64,000 bases of DNA, taken from the NCBI GenBank assembly GCA_905221605.1, contig CAJNDS010002272.1, positions 236,501-300,500 on the forward strand. Reading direction: 5' to 3'. The position numbers and the translations under genes are program-made. The stretch is from Symbiodinium natans (Eukaryota > Sar > Dinophyceae > Suessiales > Symbiodiniaceae). Each line of letters opens with the position of its first letter. Within the stretch, counting starts at the first letter, position 1. Below the pieces are notes generated by a model, which was not told the origin of the DNA, ran no database searches, and saw nothing but the letters and a program-made list of their open reading frames with translations. Below are positions 1 through 12,200 of the stretch, piece after piece.

Positions 1-131
1 AATACTGAAGTTTTAAACCCTGAACCCTACCCTAACCCTAAACCCTAAACCCTAACCCTAAACTCCTAAACCCTAAACCCTAAACCCTAAACCCTAAACC
101 CTAAACCCTAAACCCTAAACCCTCAACGCAG
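1..131. repeat. CCCTAAA telomeric repeats at window start
   Basis: CCCTAAA with CCCTAA and one TCCTAAA variant. Ordinary interstitial tract: unique exon sequence follows within 130 bases, so it need not be a chromosome end. Confidence 0.9.
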
Positions 132-221
132 CCCGAGGTGCCTAAGTCCCGGCGAGCTGCTGCACCGGCCATGAGTGAGGCTTCCAAGCGCATGCCGACC
201 TACGAGAAGAAGGACCTTGAG
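132..221 (+). CDS. Helicase exon, upstream of motif I
   Basis: Acceptor cgcag, donor gtttag, 90 bases, phase 0. It ends [14 protein letters not shown], matching the 'R..LP....' segment that precedes motif I in DEAH helicases. An internal ATG at 171 could be a start, but the frame is open upstream to the acceptor. Confidence 0.6.
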
Positions 222-3200
222 GTTTAGGGTTTAGGGTTTAGGGTTTAGGGTTTGGGGTTTAGGGTTTAGAGTTTGGGGTCTAGGGTGTTGGGTTTAGGGT
301 TTGGGGTTTAGGGTTTTTGGGTTAAGGGTTTGGGGTTTTGGGTTTCCTAAGTTTATAGGGCTTAAGGGTGTTTTTCGGCTCCGATAGACTAACCCAGTAG
401 TGCCCGTATTCCCTGTTTGGGCGGTTTAGGGGAAGCACCTCACGACAGGATTTTCATGGAAACGTTTAGTCTGGCCCCTTACCTCCTGTAAAAGGGTTCT
501 GAAGTTTCGGGCCCTTGGGTTCTTATAGAGTATGCAATGGGGTAACTACCCTAAGATCCCAGTTCTTGGACTTGTCATAAAACACATCCGAACCAGGGAC
601 ATGCTAATGGCCCCTTGGAGAAGTACCGCATCCGTAGGTGACAACCCTGCTTTAAAGCACTGCCACGATAACTCCATGCCTCCAAAAAAGCACGAAGTAG
701 GTTTAGGATGTATAGGGTTCAGGGTTTATCGATCCTAAGCCCGGGGTTTTTTACAGTGAGGCGGAAGTTGTCGAAGTCTTGGTCGCTTCCTGCGGCTCCA
801 GCAGAAGATTTAGGTCTCCGGGTTTAGGGTTTAGGGTTTAGGGTTTAGGGTTAACCCCAAAAAAGTACAAAAATCCAGGACTGGATCATCGCGGGCATCC
901 GGCACAACATCGTGTCCGGGCCCTGGCGTCCTGCGTTTACGGCGGCTTAGGGTTTTGGGTTTAGGCCTTAGAGCTATGGACTTTCCCTTAAACCCCTAAA
1001 CCCTAAACAGCTTTCGGATCGTAATTTTGAGTTTGGGCCTTTTCTTAATGTTTAGAGTCCCTTAAACGTGCCCTGACGACCAAAAACTTTCAAGAACGGC
1101 ACCCTGTTTATTCCAAGGTTACTCTTGAGCCTAAACCCTAAACCCTAAACCCTAAACCCTAAACCCTAAACCCTAAACCCTAAACCCTAAACCCTAAACC
1201 CTAAACCCTAAACTTGAGCCTGGTGTAGGTTGGTGAAGTGGAGAAGCACCTGAACCTCCAAACCAGCATCCTCGGACCTTTTTTGGGGTTTCGGGTTTAG
1301 GGTTTAGGGTTTAGGGTTTAGGGTTTAGGGTTTAGCTGGGACTTGGGAGCGTAGGGTTTCGAGAGTGAGGGTTTTGTGGGCTTAGGCTAGCCCCGAGCCC
1401 CCAAGCCCTAAACCCTAAATCCCTACACCCATAAACCCTAAACCTGCACCCCCTAAGCCCTCAACCCTCAACCCTAAACCCTAATACCCTCAACCCCTAC
1501 ACACCTAAACCCTACCAAAGGACGGTCATCAGCGGCGACACGGGCTGTGGAAAGCCGAGAGCTGAGTGAGAGAGTAGCTCTCGGGGTTCAGGGGGTAGGG
1601 GGTGTAGGGTTTAGGGTTTAGGGTTTAGGGTTCAGGTTTAGGGGTCATAGGGGTTAGGGTTTAGGGGGTTTCGCGGATTTTGGGGCTTTAGGAATTTCGG
1701 GGGTTTGGGGGTTGTAGGGGTTTGGAAGCTCAAGGGTGTAAGGTCTTATTTCGGGGTCTAGCATTCATGGTTTTAGTGTGTAGGGATTTTGGGTGTAGGG
1801 GCGGCGGGGTTTGGCTTTTGGATGTAGGGTTGAGGTCGAGGGTTGAACACTACACCCTAAACCCTAAACCCTAAACCCTTTTAGGGTTCAGATGTAGACC
1901 CTAAGGTTGGCATCCAAGCCACACAGGGTCGCGGCCTTGCTGCAAATGCAAGGAAAGCTGAGCCAAGCGACCCGCAGCGAGGCAATGTGGCTGAATTCCA
2001 GCAGATCGGTTTAGGGGTTAAGGTTTAGGGTTTAGGGTTTAGGGTTTAGGGTTTAGGGTTTAGGGTTTAGGGTTTAGGGTTTAGGGTTTAGGGTTTAGGG
2101 AGGTTCCTGGCGGACGACCCTGGAATGATCTGCGATCCAGTGCAGCTGATTCCGCTTACCTAAACCCTCAACCCTAAACCCCAAGCCCGAAACACCAGCA
2201 CAGATTGACTGATTGGCGCGGCTCTCTAGTATCCGCCTGCTACTTCGAAGCTCCAAGCCGAAAAACTTCCTCAAGCTTCCCTAAGCTCTAAACACCTAAG
2301 CACTCAACCCTAAACCCTAAACCTAAACTCAGACCCAAAACCCTTAGCTCAACCCCCTAATCTCTAACCCCTAAACCCTAAACCCTAAAACTTCGGGAGG
2401 CAGGAGGGGCGGGCTTAAGCAGAAACCGAAGGAGACTTGAGCGCGGCAGGGCTCATGTGCAAGCTTTCAGGGTTCAGGGTTTAGGGGGTTTAGAAGGTTT
2501 AGGGTTTAGGGGGCTCAGGGTTTCGGTTTTGGGGGGCTCAGGGTTTAGACCCTAAACCCTAAACCCTAAACCCTAAACCCTAAAACTTCGGGAGGCAGGA
2601 GGGGCGGGCTTAAGCAGAAACCGAAGGAGACTTGAGCGCGGCAGGGCTCATGTGCAAGCTTTCAGGGTTCAGGGTTCAGGGTTTAGGGGGTTTAGAAGGT
2701 TTAGGGTTTAGGGGGCTCAGGGTTTCGGTTTTGGGGGGCTCAGGGTTTAGGGGTGCAGAGTTCGGGTGTAAGCTTGAGGGGTTCAGGGTTTAGGGTGCAG
2801 AGTTCAGGGTTTCGGGATGTTTTCGGGTATAAGGTTCAGGGTTTCGGATTGAGGGGTTAAGGGGTTTAGAGTGTGCCCCTCATGTCGGGCGTAAGGTTCA
2901 GGGTTTCAGGGTTTGGGGTTTAGGATCCCTAAAGCCTAAACCCTAAACCCTCAACCCTTAACCCTAAACCCTAAACCCTAAACCCTAAACCCTAAACCCT
3001 AAACCCTAAACCTAAACCCTAAACCCTAAACCCGAAACCCTAAACCCTAAACCCTAAACCCCGCCCAAGGTCGACACTGATTCCGCAGCTGGCTGGGGCC
3101 CTGACGCCTTGGCCTTTCCCCGAAGCCGAAAACAACCCTTACTTAGGGTTTAGGGTTTAGGGTTTAAGGTTTAGGGTTTAGGGTTTAGGGTTTCGGATTT

Positions 3201-6200
3201 ATGCTTTCGGGTTTCGTGTTTAGGGTTTAGGGTTAGGGGCATATTGTGTATGTGTTTGGGCTTCTGGGGCGGCTTCGAGATTGGAGCTTAGAAGCCCCAA
3301 ACCCCACGAAGCCCCAAAAGTGTGAAAACCCGAAGAGAATTGGGCTCAAGAGGTTGGAAGGCCCTTTTTAGGGGGGCTCTTAATGAAGCCCCTAATACCT
3401 AACCTAAACCCTAAACCCTAAACCCGGGTTGTTGCAAGATTGTCCGGGGCTTTCATGTCCGTAGGGCGTTTAGGGGTTTAGGGCCCTCGAGCATCTTTTC
3501 GTGGGTGCTGCAAAGAGGTCTGCGATGCCGAAAACCTTGTCGCGGATGACAAGGCCCTTGGCGTTGGCAAAGCCCAAGCCCTAAAACCTTTAACCCTAAA
3601 CCCTAAACCCTATAAACCCTATATAAACCCTGAGCCCACAAAACTTTTCCGGCCTCAGTGATCTACACCAACAACCAGCAGAAACCTCATTCCCACTTTG
3701 CCGTTGTTGGTTTTAGGGTTTAGGGGTTTAGGGGTTAGGGTTTAGGGTTTAGGGTTTACGGTTTAGGGTTTAGGGCTCAGATGGGCCCTGTTATGTAAAC
3801 CGTTTCTTAGCCTGCTGGGGAGCCAGCAGCTGAAGGACAGCATGGGGTCTAAGCAGACATCCCTCTACTTCTGGGTTCAGCCACAAGCTTCAGCAACGGG
3901 GGTTACTTAGGGCCTTAAACCCTAAACCCTAAACCCTAAACCCTAAACCCTAAACCCTAAACCCTAAACCCTAAACCCTAAACCCTAAACCCTAAACCCT
4001 AAACCCTAAACCCTAAACCCTAAACCCTAAACCCTAAACCCTAAACCCTAAACCGAACCTCAGACCGGATACATCAACCGTGAAGCCCCATATTGCAGGT
4101 GGTGGTCTGCACGCAGCCCCGCCGAGTGGCGGCAATCACTCTGGCCGAGTACGTGGCACGAGACCGCGGGCAGGACCTAAACCCTAAACCCTAAACCCTA
4201 AACCCTAAACCCTAAACCCTAAACCCCAAATTTGCCAAACCCTAAACCCTAAACCCTAACCCTAAATCCCAAACCCTAAACCATAGACCCTAAGCCCTAA
4301 ACCTCAAACCGCTTAGCATAGGATTTCAGAATTGTCCGGTCTTGGGTCGCTCTGTTCCAGCCTTATCTGGGGCTTCCAGCTCACAGCCGCAGCCTGCCCT
4401 AAACCCTAAACCCTAAACCCTAAACCCTGAAGTTTTATTGAGATCCCCTCTTCTTTATTGTGATTCAGAGCGCTAAAGAATCGAGTGCACCCGGCTCATG
4501 GGGGCGTAGGGGCTTTAGGGTCTTAGGGTTTTAGGGTTCGGGCTTTTTGGGTGTTAGGGTTTCGGGGTTTCAGTAGGTTGAGGGGTTTAGTGTGTAGGGT
4601 TTAGGGTCTGGGGGTTTCGTTTTCAGGGTTTAAAGTTGAGGGCTTCGGGGTTTGTAGAGTATTTAGCTGGTACGGGGTTGAGAGCTTTGCTTTCTAGATG
4701 TGAGATGAGTTATATAGCTGGTTTTCGGCCTCGTCTGCAGGGCACGTTAAGTTTAGGAGTTAAGGCGTTTGGGTTTTGGGTTTTGGGTGAACCCTAAACC
4801 TAAACCCTAAACCCTAAACCCTAAACCCTAAACCCTAAACCCTGTAGACCTCTCTACTTGGCTGGCAGCCTCCTGGCACCTCAGGTGATTTTCGACTTTT
4901 TCAATTGCAAAGTTGTGTTTTTTTTTTCACTGTTCGTTCTGTATAGCAAAATTTGCTCCAAGGGATGTGGAAACTAACATGTTCCCCTAAACCCTAAACC
5001 CTAAACCCTAAACCCTAAACCCTGAACCCTGAACCCTAAACCCTAAACCGTTGATTATGGTTCTTCTAAGCAGGGAATAGGCAAGGGTGTCTGGAAGCTA
5101 CGAGGTTGCAGGTTCGGGAAGCTCGGGCCAGGACTCGCAGTTTTTAGGGGTGGAAGGAGGGACCCCTAGAAGCGACCCTCAATCTTATGCCCCTATATTG
5201 ATATAACCCATATAAATACATAAATGTGTACATATACAACCGTATATATATATATATACATATACACATATACATTCATATATATATATATATACATATA
5301 CACATATACATATATATATATATATATTCACACCTTATACAGTCCCTATAGGTACCTAAGGGCCCTTAGAAGGGTCCCTCCTCTAGCCCCTTGACAGTTG
5401 GGATCGCGTGCTCGCAAGCAGCTCTTCCATGCTTCCCTAAACCCTAAACCCGAAACCCTAAACCCTAAACCCTAAACCCTCAACCCTATCTGAGGCCCCG
5501 TGATGACCCAACCTCTGACTTTTCTGAACCTCTCCCCTAAGCGGAGGAACTTGGCGATGAGGCAGCAGTGCTACCTTAGGGTTTAGGGTTTAGGGTTTGG
5601 GGTTTCGGATTTTGGGTTTAGGGTTTAGGGTCCCTTCGGCCCTGGTTTTGGGGTGCTGGGCTTCGGACGTAGACTTCTCGTCCCTTTCGAAGGGTCTTCA
5701 GGATCGGGGGGGTTTGGGGTGCAGGGTTTGCGGGGTTCCCGTATGTTTAGGGCACCCGGAATAGAGCAGGATCAATGTTGGCATAATGAATCCCTGTGCA
5801 ATCCCCATAAGCTCCAGTCTTGCAAGGAATGGGAGTGTCCTCGAGGACTTTGGGACATAGAGTTTCAAAGGTCTGAAGGTCGTTCACTCGTTAGGGTTCG
5901 GCTGAACTTCATTCGGGGTGGGTTATTTTTGGGTTTGGACTTTGAGATCAGTTGTAGGCTCCAGACTTCAGGATTTAAGCCCTATCACCCTAGACACCAC
6001 ACCCCATAGCCGGCATACCCAACTCCAGCCACCGAATATTTTGACCTACAACCAAGAAGCAAGCCCTAAACTCTTTAAACCCCTAAACCCTAAACCCTAA
6101 ACCCTAAACCCTAAACCCTAAACCCTAAACCCTAAACCCTAAACCCTAAACCCTAGACCAGCAGAACTTTCAGTGAAGAGGTTGGATATCAGATCCGATT

Positions 6201-9200
6201 CATCAACAAGTTCTGCGAGTCGACTCGCGCTGCGCCAAGCTGGCCTTGAAGAGTTTTTTTTCGGGGGAACAGCTACTAGTAGTATTCCCTTATGATGATT
6301 ATACTACAATTGCCTCCCAAAACCCTATTCTCCTCTAGATTAGGGTGTGTTTTAGGCTTTTTGTTAGGGGTTTTTGCTAGCTGGTTAAAGGGTTTGTTTA
6401 GTTTGTTCCTTGGTTGCGTTTTTCTTTCGTGTTTTGTGTTTTTTTTAAGGGTTCACACTGGGGGTTGTTCTTTAGGGTTTAGGGTTTAGGGTTTAGGGTT
6501 TAGGGTTTAGGGTTTAGGGTTTAGGGCGAAGCTTATGTCCCAGCTGAAGGTGCAGTTCCGAAAAAACTTCTTTCGGGTCGGCCAGGGCAGTCTCCAATTT
6601 CGTCCTTCCTGCCCCAACTCCCACAAGATGCAACTCACCCTTGAGCCCTGTGAGAGTTTTGGTAGCCCCCTATGCATCCTCAACTCTATGAGCCCTATAA
6701 GCCCTATAAGCCTATGTAACGACAAGCCTGAAAAGTTTCTACTCCCCCTGTACGTATCATTTTTTTGAGCAGCTTTGACCTGAAACGCGCACAAAACCCC
6801 CAAGCCCTCTGAATAAACCCGAAACCGTAAACCCTAAACGCTAAACCCTAAACCCGAAACCCTAAACCCTAAACCCTTTGAAGGCCTTGAGAACCAAGGC
6901 TTGATCTATGCCACCACCGCCATTGTGCTGCGCCGACTCCACAGTGAGCCTACTTTAGCCGATGCCTCGATCTGTTGCCATCCTTTTTCTTGAGGTGTTT
7001 GGCATGTAGGGTTTACGTAGGGTTTGGGGGTTGGTTTTAGGGTTTAGATTTGGGTAGTTCTCGTTTTTGATCCGCCGTACGAAATATAGGACCCAAAAGG
7101 GTGCCCTAAGCTTTAGAACTTGGGGTGGGGGGGACTGGGGGGGGGGGGGAGGCTAAGGCTTTGCGAGTTTAGGATTAGCTCAGTTTTGGGGCAAGGGTCG
7201 GGGGGGGGGGGGGGGGGGGGGGGGGGAGGTAGCTGCAAGCTGCTTCTATCGGCCCACCCTAAACCCTAAACCTGAATCCTAAACCCTAAACCCTAAACCC
7301 TAAACCCTAAACCCTAAACCCTAAACCCTAAACCCTAAACCCTGAACCCTGAACCCTGAACCCTGAACCCTGAACCCTGAACCCTGAACCCTGAACCCTG
7401 AACCCTGAACCCTGAACCCTGAACCCTGAACCCTGAACCCTGAACCCTGAACCCTGAATCCGAACCCTACACCCGGAAGAGCCCCAATCGCCTACCGGTG
7501 CAGAAGCTGCGTATGGCAACAAGGACAGCATCGGCTGCCTCATCATTGACGAGGTGCATGAGCGTGATGCGGGGGCGCCCGGATTCCGCTCTCACACCGG
7601 CTGAACGGGGGAGACATAGGGTTCATAGGGCTTACAGGGTACTAGAACCCAGAGTGGGCCCTTGTTTTCCCTTTTTGTTGTCGGGTTTAGGTTTCCGTCT
7701 TGGCCCCTTTAAGCCCGGAAGGGTCATTGCCCTCTTTCTTCCCAGGTTACTCTTGTGTCTAGTTTCCCGAAACCCTGAACCCAGAACCCAGAACCCTAAA
7801 CCCTATACCCTATACGTACCCTATACCGTATAGGGTTTATTGGGATTCGAGGGATGGGATCAGAGTGTAGGGGCCATCGTGAGGAGTTAAGGCGCAACGA
7901 CTACAAGCCCGACTGCCTTTGTGAAGATCATGCTTGATTAGGGTTTAGGGTTTAGGGTTTAGGGTTCAGGGTTCAGGGTTTAGGGTTTAGGGTTTAGGGT
8001 TCAGGGTTTAGGGTTTAGGGTTTAGGGGGCTTCAGGTTGGATCTTTCCATCCCGGTGCAAGGGTAGCAAGGGTTGCAAGTCCGAGGCTGCGAGTCTGGCT
8101 TTGCAGGCCCCAGAGTTTCCTCTCAAGGGATGAAGACTCGTTCCCCTAAGGTTGTTCCCCTAAAGGTTCCCCTGAATAGACTCCTAATATGGCCCTTATA
8201 TGCCCTTAGGGATCCTTAACAAGGGGCCCCAGAACCCAAGGGTACAACCTTAAGGGTCCCTCAGAAGTGGCTTGTTTCCCTTATTTGGTTAGTCTATTGC
8301 ACCCCTTAGGAAATATGTTGCATTTTGTTTACATATTATATACAGACCCCTTAATTCGGAATTAGTAGGTATTTTGTTAATAGGTTAAAAACCCAGTGTT
8401 TTTTTTAGGTTAGAAGGGGAGTTTATCTTCGAGACCCCGTTGCACTTCCTGATCGGCACCCCTCTTCCCTACACCCCAAAACCCTGACCCGAAAACATCC
8501 CCAAACCCCTAAAGGGTTTAGGGTTTAGGATTTAGGCGTTGAGGGTCTAGGGTTAAGGGTTCAGGGCTAAGCTGATGGACTCTCCCCGAAGACTCAACTG
8601 CGCCAAAACCCTAAGCCCCACGCTTCTAAACCCTGAAGCCCTTCAACCCTTAAACCCTTAATTAAGTCTTAATTAAACCCTGAAACCCTTAAACCCTTAA
8701 ACCCTCAAACCCTTAAACCCTTCAACCCTTCAACCCTTAAACCCTTAAACCCTTAAACCCTTAAACCCTTAAACCCTGAAACCCTTAAACCCCAAGCCCT
8801 AAACCCTAAAACCCTTAAACCCTCAAACCCCAAACCCCCTAAACCCTAAACCCCAAACCCTAAACCCTCAGGCCAACGGCAAGTGCGTGGCACTTGCTTC
8901 AGCCGAGCCAGGGGTCTGCTTCACTGCAGATCTAGCTGGACTGCTTGGTTGCCGAGGTCCGTGGACCTGGGAAAACCCTTGACTGGGAAGTCAACGGCAT
9001 CCGCGTAAGCGGTCCTTCGATCACCTTGGGCCAGAAAGGCCAATCGAAGGGTGATAAAGGGAATTCCCGCAAGAAGCAGGACGCTGCAGCCATTCGGCCC
9101 ACCCCACTCAGAGATGAGAAGGGCACTCTAATTCAGTCCCGGAATCCTAAACCCTAAACCCTAAACCCTAAACCCTAAACCCTAAACCCTAAACCCTAAA

Positions 9201-12200
9201 CCCTAAACCCTAAGCCCTAAGCCCTAAGCCCTAAGCCCTAAGCCCTAAACCCAAACCCCCCTAAACCCTAAACCCCAAACCCTAAACCCCAAACCCTAAA
9301 CCCTAAACCCCAAACCCTAAACCCTAAACCCTAAACCCAGGTGTACACCGACTTCCTTCTTCTCCTACTCAAGGAAGCCATGCTGAATGGTCGAATGCCT
9401 CATCTCAAGGTCGGCAGCTGTTTAGGGTTTAGGGTTTAGGGTTTAGGGTTTAGGGTTTAGGGTTTAGGGTTTAGGGTTTAGGGGTTGCCCTTGAGGGTGT
9501 CTGCGGGGTGTTTAGAGTTAGGGTTTTGGTTTAGGGTGTAGGGTTAACCCTAAACCCTAAACCCTAAACCCTAAACCCTAAACCCTAAACCGGGCCCCTG
9601 CGCACGGGTCCGGGGGTCGGTTGCAGTGGTGCCTCGTCATCATGTGGGGCTGTGCTTGGTGCTGTGGGGATGGGCATCTAAACGAAGGGAAGGCTGTTTC
9701 CCCTCCTGGTATTGGGGGTTTAGGATGTTAGGGTTACAGGGTTTCAGAGTTGCAAGGTTTCAAGGTTTAGGGTTTTAGGGTTTCAGGGTTTCGAGGTTTG
9801 AGGTTTCAGTGTTTCAGGTTGTTAAAGGGTTTCAATCTGTGAGAAATTAGAGTTTTCGGGCTAGGGTGTTGGGGTTTTAGGGTGTTCGAGATTAAGGGTT
9901 TGAGGTTTTGGGGTTACAGGGTTTCGGGGTTTTTAAGCTTTAAGGTTTAGGGTTATCGAGTGGGAGGTGTTGGGAATTGCTTTTTGATAGTAGGCGTATC
10001 TGCTACCTGGCGGGAAAAGAACCTCTTCGACGAAACCCTTTCGGTTCTAGGGCAGTGACGAGTGGCTTCAGGTGCGTATGCTGGAAGCCGCAAAACTCAG
10101 AGCGCAAAATAGACCCCTAAGCCCAACCACTAAACTTACAGGGTTCTTAAGGGAGGGGGGTTTCAAGGGGGGTATATAACCCAGGGGACCTTGGGTTATA
10201 TACACCTCCCTTGAACCCCCCTCCCGTAAGAACCTTATAATGAACACCGGTGCTTAGGTTGTATATGCAATCAGAACAGGGAGCATCCCCTGCCTAAGGC
10301 TCGGTGTGTCCTTACTCCCCTTTTGCTACTGGCTTTGGGGTTTAGGGTTTAGGGTTTAGGGTGTAGGGTTGGGGGATCCCTCTGCGTCCTAGCAGGTGGT
10401 CCTCATGAGTGCCACCCTGAAAGCGGACGACTTTGCCAACTACTTCAACAAAGTGAACGGGCAGACAGCTCTGAAACCGGTGCCTTTGACCCAGGTTTTA
10501 GTTTTTCTAAGGGATGCAGAGCCGTATCCCTAAGGTTGTAGCCTAGAGGTTTCCCATGAATATACGCCCAAAATGGCCCGTAGACTACCTGAAGGATTAA
10601 AGGGTCCCCCAACCCAAGGGTCTAGGGTTTAGGGTATAGGGTTTAGGGTTTAGGGTTTAGGGTTTAGGGTTTAGGGGTCCAAGGTACCTAGGTATATGGG
10701 TGTTTGCATCATTGGGGGTACCTTATTGGGGTCCTCATTAGAAGGGGATCCTACTATTTGGGGGTCTGTTTAGGGGTCCCCTAAACCCTAAACCCTAAAC
10801 CCTAAACCCTAAACCCTAAACCCTAAACCCTAAACTGGCAACCCTCAAGCCTAAACCCTATAAGGTTTCAGGGTTTAGACAGTTCATGGATCGAAGTCCG
10901 CACAGGGCTTATGTTCCGTTCGTGAGGCGTTTACGAACATAAGGGACCCCGAATCTAGTGCCCAAATCGTAGGACTCCCTTACAATCAGGGCTTGATATA
11001 GGTTAAGGTTTTTTTGTGTCAAGGTTTTCGAAGTTCGGGGTTTAGGGTTTAGGGTTTAGGGTTTAGGGTTTAGGGTTTAGGGTTTAGGGTTTAGGGGTTC
11101 AAGTTTCGGGGGCGATTCAGGAGTATCTGTTTTATGCAAGCTATTGGAGCCAGGGTGGTCAAACACCCTCAACCCTTGACAACTTGAGTCCCATCCCGAA
11201 GCGGTCTAAACCCTAAACCTTAAACCCTAAACCCTAAATCCTAAACCTAATCGGTTCCAGGGATTCAGGGTCAATCGGGTTTCAGGACATGATCGAAGAA
11301 CCCCCTTGGCAGCATTCAAGAAGTTGGGAAGAAAAATAAAGAGCATAAAGCCCCGATCGAATGAAATGTAATCTCCCGAACAGACCGATGAATGGTAGGT
11401 GGGGATGTGCCCCGCGGGTGTCCACCACGGCAAACCCCCCGTGGGCAATTTACATGTGAAAAGAACATGCAGACATTGCGTCTTCCAAACGCCCACATCT
11501 CGTGTATTCTGTTAGTCGTATTGTTTATCAGCATTTCAGATTTCAGTAGATCATGGTACGTCATCATACATATGTCTATGTGTTTATGTATATGTATGAC
11601 TATGTAAACAGATATATGTATATATTATTCTATGTGCTTATGTTGCAGTGTGGCTTGTATGGGAAGGTGCACATCCCGGGGCGGATGTATGCCGTGGAAG
11701 ACTACTACTGGGAGGCAGGCGCAAACATTTCAGGGTTTAGGGCTCAGGGTTTGGGGCCTAGGGTTTCGGGTTTAGGGTTTAGGAACCACCCAAAAGCCTA
11801 AATCAAAATCTCAAAAATGACAACTCAGCAACGACGCATTTTTCACTGCAAAAGCGCCCCAGACGAGCTGGCATCCTTGCAGGCAGTTGAAGACTGGGGG
11901 GGGGGGGGGGGTTACCTAAGCTTGGGGCCCACGAAGATTCCGAAGAGCTCCTCAAGCCCTATAAGAATGCTGAGCTTTCGGCCAGCGGGTGGAGGGTGTT
12001 TGGGGTTTTGTAGGGCTTAGGGTCAGGTATCAGATTTTAGTCGATTCCTTAGATGGTGCCCGTTTTTCACCCCAAGTATCCAGTGGAACCTCCTCCACCC
12101 CACCACTCAAAATGAGCCCCTCAAGAAGGGGACCGAGAGTTCATCGGAAACCCTGAGATACGTAGACCCAACACAGGGACGCGCCACCACCAAGCCATCC

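Noticed and set aside
1-131. True chromosome end at the window start
   Set aside because: The tract is short and degenerate and similar ones occur throughout; coding sequence follows at once.
3335-3355. 'ttgggctcaagagg', like the 3' end of the dinoflagellate spliced leader
   Set aside because: Only the last nine or ten bases match and no downstream exon fits; chance similarity.
5238-5328. (TA)n tract as a promoter
   Set aside because: Microsatellite inside an intron; similar tracts at 49140, 59503 and 62535 have no gene start after them.
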